DNA from: Cohnella sp. SGD-V74 | Lineage (GTDB): Bacteria > Bacillota > Bacilli > Paenibacillales > Paenibacillaceae | Direction of reading: 5' to 3' | DNA: 64,000 nt | Assembly: GCF_003001675.1 (NCBI RefSeq) | Contig: NZ_PVYW01000008.1 | Coordinates: 1-64,000, forward strand | Shown: positions 53,412 through 61,817 of the stretch, in pieces | Numbering within the stretch: the stretch's first letter is position 1 | How the letters are laid out: every line of letters starts with the position of its first letter | Position numbers and translations under genes: made by a program | The notes under the pieces: model-generated | What the model was told of the DNA's origin: nothing | Databases searched by the model: none | The model's input: only the letters and a program-made list of their open reading frames with translations

Positions 53412-54782
53412 ATGGCGCAGCAGCTCGCGGCCGGGAGAGCGTGGAAGGGCGGCGGACTCGTCCAGACGATGCTGCGGACGAGCGCGACCAACTTCCTCAT
53501 GATGGCGATCGCCACGCTGACGTCGATCGTGACCGCCCGCATGTTCGGCGTCGTCGGCAAAGGCGAGCTGTCCGCCATTCTGTTCTGGCCGACGCTGCTG
53601 GCGGGACTGGTCGGCTTCGGGCTGCCGACCTCGCTCATCTACAATCTGAAGCAATCGCAAGCCGCTGGCGGGGGAGAGCTTGTCCGGGCGGGTTTTCTGT
53701 TTCAGATCCCCGTCAGTCTCATCGCAGGATTCGTCGCCTGGCAGGGGCTGCCGATCTGGCTTGCGGACTATCCCGAGCCGGTCGTGCGGACGGCCCGCTG
53801 GTTTACGGCGCTGATGCTGCCGACGATTCTCGCGGCCAATCTGGTAGCCGCATTGGCGCAGAGCGCGAACCGCTTCAACGTCTACAACGGCGTGCGGCTG
53901 TTCGGTCCGCTGCTGAATCTGCTCGGCTTGCTCGCGCTGTGGACGGCGGGCCATCTCAGCCTTGTCTCCGCCGCGGCCGTGTTTCTGGGGACAAGCGCGC
54001 TCGTCCTGCTCTGGTCGCTGTACGGCATGAGGGACGCGCTGCGGATCGACTGGTTCGGCAGGCTGCGGAATACGTCGGCGGCCAAGGCGCTGTTCGGATA
54101 CGGCAGCAAGGTGTTCGGAGTGGAACTGCTCGGCACCTTGTATTCCCAGTTCGACAAGCTCGTCATCCTCTCGATGCTGACGGCCAAGGATCTGGGCCTG
54201 TACACCGTCGTCTATGCGCTGTCCCGCGTCTTTAACGTCGTGCAGACCGCCGTCTCCAGCGTCGTTTTTCCGAGGGTGACCGGGTTGGACAAGACGCGGA
54301 TCGTGGACACCGTTGGACGGGCGTTCCGGCTGTCGCTGCTCGTCATGGCGATCGTGCTCGTCCCCAGCTTGTTCATCGGGCGATTCCTGATGGGGCTGCT
54401 GTTCGGCGAACCGTTCCTGGAAGCGGCGAGCGCCTTCTATCTGCTGTCCGTCGAATGCATTATTGGCGGCGGTTCGTGGATTCTCGCTTCGGCTTTTAAC
54501 GCGGCAGGACGTCCCGGACTTGTGCTCGTCAGACAGGCGATATCGCTGGCGGCTACGATCGGTTTGTTTTTTATTTTCACCCCGCTGTACGGTTTGAACG
54601 GTATCGCTCTCGCGCTGTTGATCGGGGCCGTAATCCGCTTGACCGTTACGCTGGTCGCGATGAAAATGGCGTTCGGCGTCAAGGCGGGCAGCTTGCTGTT
54701 CGACAAAAACGACCTGGGTTTTCTGCTCGGGCGGCTTAAAGAGAGAGTGCGGAGCAAAGGAGAGAGCGGACATGCCAACTGA
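53412..54782 (+). CDS. Wzx-type polysaccharide flippase (MOP superfamily)
   Basis: 456 aa, about 12-14 transmembrane helices, MATE/MOP-type: N-terminal TSATNFLMMAIATLTSIVT with MFGVVGKGELSAIL and repeat-like half from about residue 210 (FGYGSKVFGVELLGTLYSQF). Expected to flip lipid-linked repeat units outwards for the Wzy protein. ATG 53412 preceded by AGGAG is chosen over the ORF extension to 53391. Overlaps the pyruvyltransferase by 11 bp. Confidence 0.9.
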   Translation: MAQQLAAGRAWKGGGLVQTMLRTSATNFLMMAIATLTSIVTARMFGVVGKGELSAILFWPTLLAGLVGFGLPTSLIYNLKQSQAAGGGELVRAGFLFQIPVSLIAGFVAWQGLPIWLADYPEPVVRTARWFTALMLPTILAANLVAALAQSANRFNVYNGVRLFGPLLNLLGLLALWTAGHLSLVSAAAVFLGTSALVLLWSLYGMRDALRIDWFGRLRNTSAAKALFGYGSKVFGVELLGTLYSQFDKLVILSMLTAKDLGLYTVVYALSRVFNVVQTAVSSVVFPRVTGLDKTRIVDTVGRAFRLSLLVMAIVLVPSLFIGRFLMGLLFGEPFLEAASAFYLLSVECIIGGGSWILASAFNAAGRPGLVLVRQAISLAATIGLFFIFTPLYGLNGIALALLIGAVIRLTVTLVAMKMAFGVKAGSLLFDKNDLGFLLGRLKERVRSKGESGHAN

Positions 54783-55719
54783 ACGACAGGCTCATCCGAT
54801 GGACGGGCTGAAGGAGCGGCTTTGCCAGATTTTGCAGGCGATTCCTCCCGGCTCGAGCATCTACTACATCGACTGCCCCGTGTACAATAACGGCGGCGAT
54901 CTGCTGATCATGAAAGGGGCGGAGGCGTTCTTCCGGGACAACGGCATTCGCGTGAAGGCGCGGTACAGCGCGCTTGATTTTCCCGACAGGCTGAGTATTC
55001 CCGGAGACCAGATTATCGTGCTTCAGGGCGGGGGCAACTTCGGGGATTTGTACCCGGTGCATCAGAGGCTGCGGGAGAAAATCGTGACCGAGTATCCGTT
55101 TCATCGCATCGTCGTGCTGCCTCAGACGATTTTCTACAGGGACGAGGAGCAGTTCGACCGTTCGGCGCGCGTGTTTGGCAGGCACAGGGATGTCCATCTG
55201 TTCGTCCGCGATCCGTCGTCTTATGCGATGGCGGCCAAGAAGTTCGATCGATGCTCCCTCTACCTGTCGCCCGACATGGCGCACCAGCTGTGGCCGATTC
55301 GACCGGCGGCGAGCCCGGGCAAGGAGCTGCTCTGCTTTTTCCGGACCGACATCGAGCGCACGGGGGATCAGGGGCGGCTGGAGACGAACGCGCACGGCGA
55401 TTATCTGGACTGGGGCTCCCTGTACAACAAGGTGGAGAGAAAGTCGATTACGATGATTGGGAAAATGATGGCCAAGGGCGGCGGAACGCTGCCGCTTCAT
55501 GCGATCTGGGGCAGGTACAGCGATTATTTGGTGGAGAAGGCGATCAAGCGCTTCAGCGCGTATCGGCGGGTACAAACGTCCAGGCTGCACGGGCATATCC
55601 TGTCCTGCCTGATGGACAAGCCCAACGGCCTGCTCGACAATTCGTACGGCAAAAATTCCAGCTACTATCACACTTGGACGAGCGGAATTCCTACCGCCAG
55701 ATTGGAGGCTATGCTATGA
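54772..55719 (+). CDS. Polysaccharide pyruvyl transferase
   Basis: 315 aa. Adds pyruvate ketals (from PEP) to sugars of the polymer. Family features: YYIDCPVYNNGGDLLIMKG, VLQGGGNFGDLYPVHQRLRE, LPQTIFY, and C-terminal RVQTSRLHGHILSCLMDKPN. Related to Bacillus EpsO/EpsI/YvfF. Ends in an ATGA overlap with manC. Pyruvyl groups would add negative charge to the polymer. Confidence 0.92.
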   Translation: MPTERQAHPMDGLKERLCQILQAIPPGSSIYYIDCPVYNNGGDLLIMKGAEAFFRDNGIRVKARYSALDFPDRLSIPGDQIIVLQGGGNFGDLYPVHQRLREKIVTEYPFHRIVVLPQTIFYRDEEQFDRSARVFGRHRDVHLFVRDPSSYAMAAKKFDRCSLYLSPDMAHQLWPIRPAASPGKELLCFFRTDIERTGDQGRLETNAHGDYLDWGSLYNKVERKSITMIGKMMAKGGGTLPLHAIWGRYSDYLVEKAIKRFSAYRRVQTSRLHGHILSCLMDKPNGLLDNSYGKNSSYYHTWTSGIPTARLEAML

Positions 55720-57140
55720 AAATCGTGCTTCTGTCCGGCGGCTCCGGCAAGCGCCTGTGGCCGCTGTCGAACGAGTCGCGCTCCAAGCAGTTTCTGAAGG
55801 TGCTGAATAACGGGGACGGCGGACGGGAATCGATGGTCCAGCGGGTATGGCGGCAGCTTGGGGCGGCCGGACTCCGCGACGATGCGGTGATCGCGACCGG
55901 CAGATCGCAGACGGAGATGATCCAGAGCCAGCTCGGCAGCGAGGTCGAGCTCGTCGTCGAGCCGGAGCGGAGGGATACGTTCCCCGCGATTGCGCTGGCC
56001 GCCGTCTATCTGTACTCGGTTCAAGGCGTCGGCCTGAGCGAGACGGTTGTCGTCATGCCGGTCGATCCGTATGTGGGGGAATCGTTTTTTGCCCGGGCGA
56101 AGGAGCTTGATGCCATCCTGCGGCAATCGGGCGCCGATCTGGCGCTCATGGGCGTGAAGCCGACGTTCCCCTCGGAGAAATACGGCTACATCGTGCCGGA
56201 GCCGGAGGACGGGGAGCGGCCGGACAAGCCGTTCGTTAAAGTGCACAGCTTCAAGGAAAAACCCCGCCAGGAAGAAGCGGCAGCGATGATCGAACGGGCT
56301 GCGCTTTGGAACTGCGGGGTTTTCGCGTTTAAGCTCGATTTTCTGATCAACATCCTGATCGCCTACGAGCTGCCGATCCAGTACGAGGAACTGCAGAAGC
56401 AGTACGCCAGACTGCCGAAAATCAGCTTCGACTACGAGATCGTAGAGCGGAGCCGACAGATCGTGGCGATGCCGTACGACGGGGAGTGGAAGGACCTCGG
56501 CACGTGGAACACGCTGACCGAGGAGATCGACAGTCCGCTGACCGGCAACGGAACGATCGCGGGCGATTCGCGCAATACGCACGTCGTCAACGAGCTGGAC
56601 ATTCCGATCACGCTGCTGAATCTGTCCGACGTCGTCGTCGCGGCCAGCCCGGACGGCATTCTGGTGGCGGACAAGGCGTCCAGCCCGCTGATCAAGGAGG
56701 TGATGAAGCATTCGGGGCAGCGTCCGATGTACGAGGAGCGGCGTTGGGGCGGCTACCGGGTGCTCGATTACTTGAAGTATGCGGACGGGACGGAGGTGCT
56801 GACGAAGCGCATTCGCGTCGCGGCCGGCCGCAATCTGAGCTATCAGTACCATGAGCTTAGGGACGAGGTGTGGACGATCGCCGCCGGACGCGGGGAGATG
56901 GTGCTCGGCGGCAGGAGGTTTCCGGTGAAGCCGGGCGACGTCGTGAAGATTCCGCGAACCTGCAAGCACAGCCTGAGGGCGGAGGCGGGGGAGGAACTGG
57001 ACGTCATCGAGGTGCAGACCGGATCCGAGCTGATCGAGGAGGACATCGTCCGGCTCGCGTTCGACTGGGACGAGATTCTGCAGATCTGCGCGGCGGAAGG
57101 AGCGCTGGCGCTTCTGCGCGAGGGGCTGTCCCATAAGTAA
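55716..57140 (+). CDS. manC: Mannose-1-phosphate guanylyltransferase with mannose-6-phosphate isomerase cupin domain
   Basis: 474 aa, bifunctional type. N-terminal nucleotidyltransferase: LLSGGSGKRLWPLSNESRSKQFL, VVEPERRDTFPAIALAA, VVVMPVDPYV, FKEKP and WNCGVFAF. C-terminal type II PMI cupin (from about 350) with RRWGGYRVLDYL, YHELRDEVWTI and PGDVVKIPRTCKHSL. Supplies GDP-mannose. The ATG at 55716 overlaps the previous stop (ATGA) with GGAGGC upstream; the longer ORF to 55251 is an overlap artefact. Confidence 0.94.
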   Translation: MKIVLLSGGSGKRLWPLSNESRSKQFLKVLNNGDGGRESMVQRVWRQLGAAGLRDDAVIATGRSQTEMIQSQLGSEVELVVEPERRDTFPAIALAAVYLYSVQGVGLSETVVVMPVDPYVGESFFARAKELDAILRQSGADLALMGVKPTFPSEKYGYIVPEPEDGERPDKPFVKVHSFKEKPRQEEAAAMIERAALWNCGVFAFKLDFLINILIAYELPIQYEELQKQYARLPKISFDYEIVERSRQIVAMPYDGEWKDLGTWNTLTEEIDSPLTGNGTIAGDSRNTHVVNELDIPITLLNLSDVVVAASPDGILVADKASSPLIKEVMKHSGQRPMYEERRWGGYRVLDYLKYADGTEVLTKRIRVAAGRNLSYQYHELRDEVWTIAAGRGEMVLGGRRFPVKPGDVVKIPRTCKHSLRAEAGEELDVIEVQTGSELIEEDIVRLAFDWDEILQICAAEGALALLREGLSHK

Positions 57141-57169
57141 GGGCGAACAAGATTATCGATGAAAAAGAA

Positions 57170-57276
57170 GGGCATCTATCTCCTGGAGACTGCCTCATAC
57201 GGTCCTGAAATCACCTTTTGACGGGTTTACCGTTCCCATTTCAGGATCGTATAGCATCGGAAGGAGATAGATGCCC
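57170..57276 (+). ncRNA. Structured RNA element copy B, candidate EAR (epsC) RNA
   Basis: 107 nt, about 85% identical to the element at 44269. Outer stem GGGCATCTATCTCC / GGAGATAGATGCCC, inner stem ATACGGTCCTGAAAT / ATTTCAGGATCGTAT, same internal loops and apical TGACGGGTTTACC. Stem differences from copy A preserve pairing. It begins 30 bp after manC and ends about 100 bp before ugd. A second antitermination element inside one cluster would help transcription pass into ugd; this role is inferred. Confidence 0.6.
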
Positions 57277-57374
57277 ATTACCATTCACCTATCGATAATT
57301 GTTCGGTACGTCTCTTTTTACTTTTGGGGCAGCCCCGTTCGGCACGACTTCATAATCAGAGGAGGGTTGCGGGT

Positions 57375-58715
57375 ATGAACATTACGATAATCGGCACCGG
57401 CTACGTCGGACTCGTATCGGGGGCTTGCTACGCGGAGTTGGGCCATCAGGTCGTCTGCGTCGACAAGGACCCGGAGAAGATCGCCATTCTGAATTCCGGC
57501 GGCGTGCCGATCTACGAGCCAGGCCTCAAGGAGCTGGCCGCCAAAGGCCGGCTCGCGGGCAATCTCGTCTTCACGACCGACCTGGCCTCCGCGGTGCGCA
57601 GCTCCGACATTATTATGATCGCCGTCGGCACGCCGCCGTTGCCGAGCGGGGAAGCGAACCTCGCCTATATCGACCAGGCGGCGATCGAAATCGCGGAAGC
57701 GATGAACGGCTACAAAATCGTGGTCGTCAAAAGCACCGTCCCGGTCGGCACGAACGAGCGCCTGGCCAAGCTGATGCGGTCGCGCACAATCATGCGCTTC
57801 GACAGTATTTCGCTGCCGGAGTTTCTGCGCGAAGGCTCGGCGATTGAGGATACGCTTAAGCCCGACCGGATCATCGTCGGAGCGGAATGCGACAGCGCCG
57901 CCGACTTGATGATCCGGCTGCACGAGCCGCTGACCGAACAGATCGTCGTGACCGATATCCGCAGCGCGGAAATGATCAAATACGCGTCGAACGCGTTTCT
58001 CGCCACGAAAATTTCTTTCATCAACGAGATTGCCAACATCTGCGAGAAGGTCGGCGCGGACGTGACGAGAGTAGCGGAGGGCATGGGCTACGACAAGCGG
58101 ATCGGGCCGTCGTTCCTGAAGGCGGGCATCGGCTACGGGGGCTCCTGTTTTCCGAAGGATACGCGCGCGCTGATCCAGATCGCCGGACACGTCGATTACG
58201 AGTTCAAGCTGCTCCGCTCCGTCGTGGAGGTCAATCAGGATCAGCGATTTAACGTCATTCGCAAGCTGGAGACGATCTTCGGCAGTGAGCTGCCGGGCAA
58301 GACGATCGGCGTGTGGGGGCTGGCGTTTAAGCCGAATACCGACGACGTGCGGGATTCCCCGGCACTGGAAATTATGCGGCATCTGGTCGATCGGGGCGTG
58401 AAGGCGAAAGCATACGATCCGATCGCGACGGCCAACTTTCGGGCGATGTTCGGAAAGGAGGGGGTTCAATGGTGTGATAAGGCGGAGGAAGCGGCGCAGG
58501 GAGCGGACGCTTTGATTGTGCTGACGGAATGGGACGAGTTTGCCGGCGTCGACTTGGCGCGGCTCCAGCGGGTGCTGAAGCAGCCCATTCTGATCGACGG
58601 GCGCAACCTGTTCAAGGAGGAGCACCTCGCCGGGACGGATTTCGCCTACTATTCCGTCGGCCGTCCCAGCTTGAGCAAGGGTGTGAAGGAACGAATGCCG
58701 GTTCTTCAATTTTAG
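57375..58715 (+). CDS. ugd: UDP-glucose 6-dehydrogenase
   Basis: 446 aa. Oxidises UDP-glucose (from GalU) to UDP-glucuronate. N-terminal NAD motif IGTGYVGLVSGACYAELGH, substrate loop PEFLREGSAIEDTLKPDRI, catalytic Cys in GYGGSCFPKDTRALI, and the C-terminal FKPNTDDVRDSPAL. GAGGAGG lies before ATG 57375; the ORF start at 57324 has no RBS. Last gene of the polysaccharide cluster. No terminator is visible before the repeat array that follows. Confidence 0.97.
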   Translation: MNITIIGTGYVGLVSGACYAELGHQVVCVDKDPEKIAILNSGGVPIYEPGLKELAAKGRLAGNLVFTTDLASAVRSSDIIMIAVGTPPLPSGEANLAYIDQAAIEIAEAMNGYKIVVVKSTVPVGTNERLAKLMRSRTIMRFDSISLPEFLREGSAIEDTLKPDRIIVGAECDSAADLMIRLHEPLTEQIVVTDIRSAEMIKYASNAFLATKISFINEIANICEKVGADVTRVAEGMGYDKRIGPSFLKAGIGYGGSCFPKDTRALIQIAGHVDYEFKLLRSVVEVNQDQRFNVIRKLETIFGSELPGKTIGVWGLAFKPNTDDVRDSPALEIMRHLVDRGVKAKAYDPIATANFRAMFGKEGVQWCDKAEEAAQGADALIVLTEWDEFAGVDLARLQRVLKQPILIDGRNLFKEEHLAGTDFAYYSVGRPSLSKGVKERMPVLQF

Positions 58716-58763
58716 TATGCGGCGCCCGGTGGCTGCGGCGCTCGGAAGAGGCTGTGCGTGGGG

Positions 58764-58996
58764 CGTTACTCGAAGAAATCGTGCATCGGCGCTCGAATGG
58801 GCGTGAAATGACGGGCGTTACTCGAAGAAATCGAGTATCGGCGCTCGAATGGGCGTGAAATGGAGGACGTTACTCGAAGAAATCGTGCATCGGCGCTCGA
58901 ATGGGCGTGAAATGGCGGACGTTACTCGAAGAAATCGAGTATCGGCGCTCGAATGGGCGTGAAATGGCGGACGTTACTCGAAGAAATCGAGTAATG
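58764..58996. repeat. Intergenic repeat array 4, five units with exact 52-bp period
   Basis: CGTTACTCGAAGAAATCG starts at 58764, 58816, 58868, 58920 and 58972 (last unit partial). Units 1 and 3 continue TGCATCGGCG while 2 and 4 continue AGTATCGGCG, so the array also has a 104-bp higher-order period. In the AGTA form TACTCG and CGAGTA make a 6-bp hairpin. Rest of the unit: CTCGAATGGGCGTGAAATGG. It occupies the gap between ugd and the secreted protein gene; no gene or terminator is seen. Confidence 0.92.
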
Positions 58997-59057
58997 TCTC
59001 CCGGACATCGTCGGAAGAAGTGTGTTTCACTAATCATCCCAAGCAGAGGTGAAGGAA

Positions 59058-61589
59058 ATGAAGCTTGGCAATAAGATCACGCTGTCGGCGCTTGCGGCTG
59101 CAATGGCTGTAACCTCGATAGGCGGGGGACCGCTCGGAGACAAAGGAGGGGAGGCCAGGATCGGTTGGCTGCAAACGGCGCATGCCGAGGAGTTGCCGGG
59201 AATAGATCCGCCAGGGACGGAACCGCCAGTGGTAGAACCGCCGGGTAACGAGCCGCCTGTAGTGGAACTTCCGGAGACAGAACCTCCAGTGGTAGAGCCG
59301 CCGGGGACGGAACCTCCGGTAGTAGAACCGCCAGTGATAGAACCACCGGAAACGGAGCCCCCGGTGATAGCACCGCCGGAAGCGGAGCTGCCGGAGATAG
59401 AGCCGCCGATTGTTGTGCCGCCGTATGACGATCAGGCGGAATGGGCAAGCTTGCTCGCTTCGGGCATTCTGGATCGCGTGAACGAGCTGTTCGCGGCGCT
59501 GGCTGCCGGCGATCCGGCGGACTTCCAGGATGTGCAAAATCTGCGCATCGAGCTCGCCGGACTGAGCGAGGTCGACTACGAGCCGTTGATCGCCCCGATC
59601 TGGAGCAAAATCAGCGGCAAGCTTCCCGAAGGGGTCGACGGCGAGGCGGCGAAAGCCAATCTGCTTAGATTTGCGAAAGCGATCGCCTCCGCCCGGTACG
59701 ACCCCGAGCTGTCGGAATTCAAGGCCATCCGCAGAAATCCGGAATTCATCGCTCTGGTTCGGCTGATCGAATCGGCCGGCGGCGGGGTGAACGTGACGTT
59801 CAAGGATACGGTTGAGTTCGTGCTGGGAGACGGCGGCGCGCGCAAAGGCATCGAGGGCGCGCTCGTCGACATGCTCTCCGGTTTGTCGCCGGTGGAATTG
59901 GCGATGGTGCTGGCCAGTCAGGAAAAATTGACGGACGTCCTGATCCGGGCAACCGACAGCGTGCTCAGGGATACGGACAACTACAAAGTGAGCCAGTTGC
60001 TGAACAACCTTGGCATCACGGCGGGAGATATCGGGGCCGCCGTCCGGGGACTTCAGCTCAAGCTGCAGAAGGACGAGCCCGCCGTTCGCGCGCTGCTGAT
60101 CGCTTATATTCGCACGGTCGCGGAAGCGAACGCGCAGATCAGCGAGGACGGCCGCGAGCATCGTTATGTTTTGACGGTACACGGAACGGAGATTCCGGCC
60201 TTCCTGCTTAGATGGGATAAGGCGTCGGGAGATCCGGAGGCAACCGTTACTCCTGAGGGCGTCGTTACGATTCCCGAAGGCGTCGAAAGCGCATCGGCGG
60301 TCATTCGAGCCAGTCTCGTTAACCCTCTTAACGGGGTAGCGAAAGTGGTTTTCGAACAGCAGATTACGCTGACGGCCAAAGAGACGGAAGGCGACCGCTT
60401 CCCGGTCGAAGCGTTCATCGCCCGAATGAGTCTCATTCGCGACGCGCTGCTTGCGGGAGATCCATCGGACGCGCGCGCCGTGCGCAACCTGCGCGACGAG
60501 CTCGCCGGTCTGAACGCAGCCGCTAACCAACGGCTAATCGATCCGCTCTGGCGGAGCATCGCGCCTCGTCTGCCGGCGGATGTCGATCAGGCTGCGCTGC
60601 GTCTTCAGCTCTTCGAAGCGGTGAGAGCCGTCGGCGCGATTCATTACGATGCCCAGGCTTCGGAGCTGCAAGCCGTACTCGCCGATCCGGAACATCGGGC
60701 GGCGCTGCAGACGCTCGCCGAGGCGGCGGGGATCAAGCGGCTGACGATGGACGATTACTTGATTTTCTGGTTCGGAGACGGAGAAAGCCGCGGAGGCGTC
60801 GAAGGAGAAATCCGCGCCATCGTGGCCGGAATGAGACCGTCGGAGCTGGGACGGCTGCTCGATAGTTCCGAAAGGCAGGCAGCGGTTCGCAATCAAGCAA
60901 TCGCGGCGGTTCTGTCCAGAACCGAAGCCTATCCGTTAAGCACGGCGCTGTCCAATCTGGGCGTCCGGCCGGGAGATATCGGCTCCGTCATCGCCAACTT
61001 CCAGGGCAAGCTCCGCTACGATGAACTTGCCGCCACAGCGTGGAACGTTGCCACGATTCACGCCGAAGCTGTGCCAGTGGTGGAGGTTACGGCGAACGGT
61101 CGCCAGCATCAATACGGATTAACGTTCCTTGGCGTCGAGATTCCGTCCTCCGTCCTGAGATGGAGCAAGGTGTCCGGAAGCAGGGATGTCAGCGTGTCTT
61201 CCAACGGCAAAGTCACGATTCCGAAGAAGATCGCGGAGGCTACCGCGGTCATTCAAGCGGTATGGACCGATCGCAGCTTCCGCAGCGGGAAAGTTTTGTT
61301 CCGGCAGGAAGTGACGCTGGTGAACGAGGATTACGCGGAGTCCGTCGACGACATCGTCAAGGATTTGAAAGAGAAGCTGAACGACGCAGGCAGAAGGCTT
61401 GAAGCCGCGACGGGCGACGAGGAGAAGGTTCAGCTTCTGGTGGAAGTGATCCAGCTTAACAAGGATACCGTCACCCGCATTCAGGATGCGGAGGCTCCGA
61501 AACGGGAGAAGGACAAAGCGATCGCAGAAACGAAGAAGCTGACGCTGCGGATGACGACCCGCATCATTCAAAGTTTGTTGGACTTGTAA
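59058..61589 (+). CDS. Large secreted protein with Pro-rich stalk and two copies of a ~317-residue module
   Basis: 843 aa. Signal peptide with possible cleavage after AHA (about 43); Pro/Glu-rich decapeptide-like repeats EPPVVEPPGT (about 50-122); then two homologous modules, 317 residues apart. Shared landmarks are AGDP(A/S)D...NLRxELAGL, GDG(G/E)xRxGxEG, NLG(I/V)xxGDIG and a beta-rich tail with VEIP/TEIP...LRW ending like a Big/Ig domain. The C-terminal ~100 residues are charged helix. No enzyme motif. It could be a wall-spanning adhesin or matrix protein given the polysaccharide cluster upstream. GAGGTG fits ATG 59058. Confidence 0.85.
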   Translation: MKLGNKITLSALAAAMAVTSIGGGPLGDKGGEARIGWLQTAHAEELPGIDPPGTEPPVVEPPGNEPPVVELPETEPPVVEPPGTEPPVVEPPVIEPPETEPPVIAPPEAELPEIEPPIVVPPYDDQAEWASLLASGILDRVNELFAALAAGDPADFQDVQNLRIELAGLSEVDYEPLIAPIWSKISGKLPEGVDGEAAKANLLRFAKAIASARYDPELSEFKAIRRNPEFIALVRLIESAGGGVNVTFKDTVEFVLGDGGARKGIEGALVDMLSGLSPVELAMVLASQEKLTDVLIRATDSVLRDTDNYKVSQLLNNLGITAGDIGAAVRGLQLKLQKDEPAVRALLIAYIRTVAEANAQISEDGREHRYVLTVHGTEIPAFLLRWDKASGDPEATVTPEGVVTIPEGVESASAVIRASLVNPLNGVAKVVFEQQITLTAKETEGDRFPVEAFIARMSLIRDALLAGDPSDARAVRNLRDELAGLNAAANQRLIDPLWRSIAPRLPADVDQAALRLQLFEAVRAVGAIHYDAQASELQAVLADPEHRAALQTLAEAAGIKRLTMDDYLIFWFGDGESRGGVEGEIRAIVAGMRPSELGRLLDSSERQAAVRNQAIAAVLSRTEAYPLSTALSNLGVRPGDIGSVIANFQGKLRYDELAATAWNVATIHAEAVPVVEVTANGRQHQYGLTFLGVEIPSSVLRWSKVSGSRDVSVSSNGKVTIPKKIAEATAVIQAVWTDRSFRSGKVLFRQEVTLVNEDYAESVDDIVKDLKEKLNDAGRRLEAATGDEEKVQLLVEVIQLNKDTVTRIQDAEAPKREKDKAIAETKKLTLRMTTRIIQSLLDL

Positions 61590-61590
61590 G

Positions 61591-61758
61591 CTAGGGCGTG
61601 TATGCAAACCCGCTCAGGGGCATCTATCACCGCCTTTTCGCCCCCTGCTGCGTCACTTTTGCTTGACGTACCCCCGGTACGCCTTCACAAAAGTTCCTTG
61701 CATGGAACGAAAATTCGGCAACATCTGCTATCCTCGGAGTATGCATACACGCCCTAGC
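61591..61758. mobile_element. MITE-like palindromic element, 168 bp
   Basis: Perfect 17-bp terminal inverted repeats GCTAGGGCGTGTATGCA (61591-61607) and its complement (61742-61758). Inside, a second hairpin is built on ACTTTTG/CAAAAGT and GTACC/GGTAC (about 61657-61705). No ORF. No clear target-site duplication. It sits directly after the secreted protein stop. A non-autonomous transposon (MITE) or a REP-like structured repeat are both possible. Confidence 0.5.
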
Positions 61759-61761
61759 ACA

Positions 61762-61795
61762 GAGGCTGTCCCATTACGGGACAGCCCCTGTTTTC
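61762..61795 (+). terminator. Terminator before the membrane-anchored low-complexity protein
   Basis: Stem GGCTGTCCC (61764-61772) / GGGACAGCC (61778-61786), then CCTGTTTTC. Probably ends transcription of the large secreted protein gene. Confidence 0.7.
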
Positions 61796-61817
61796 GGAAT
61801 AGGGGAGGGATGGAAAA

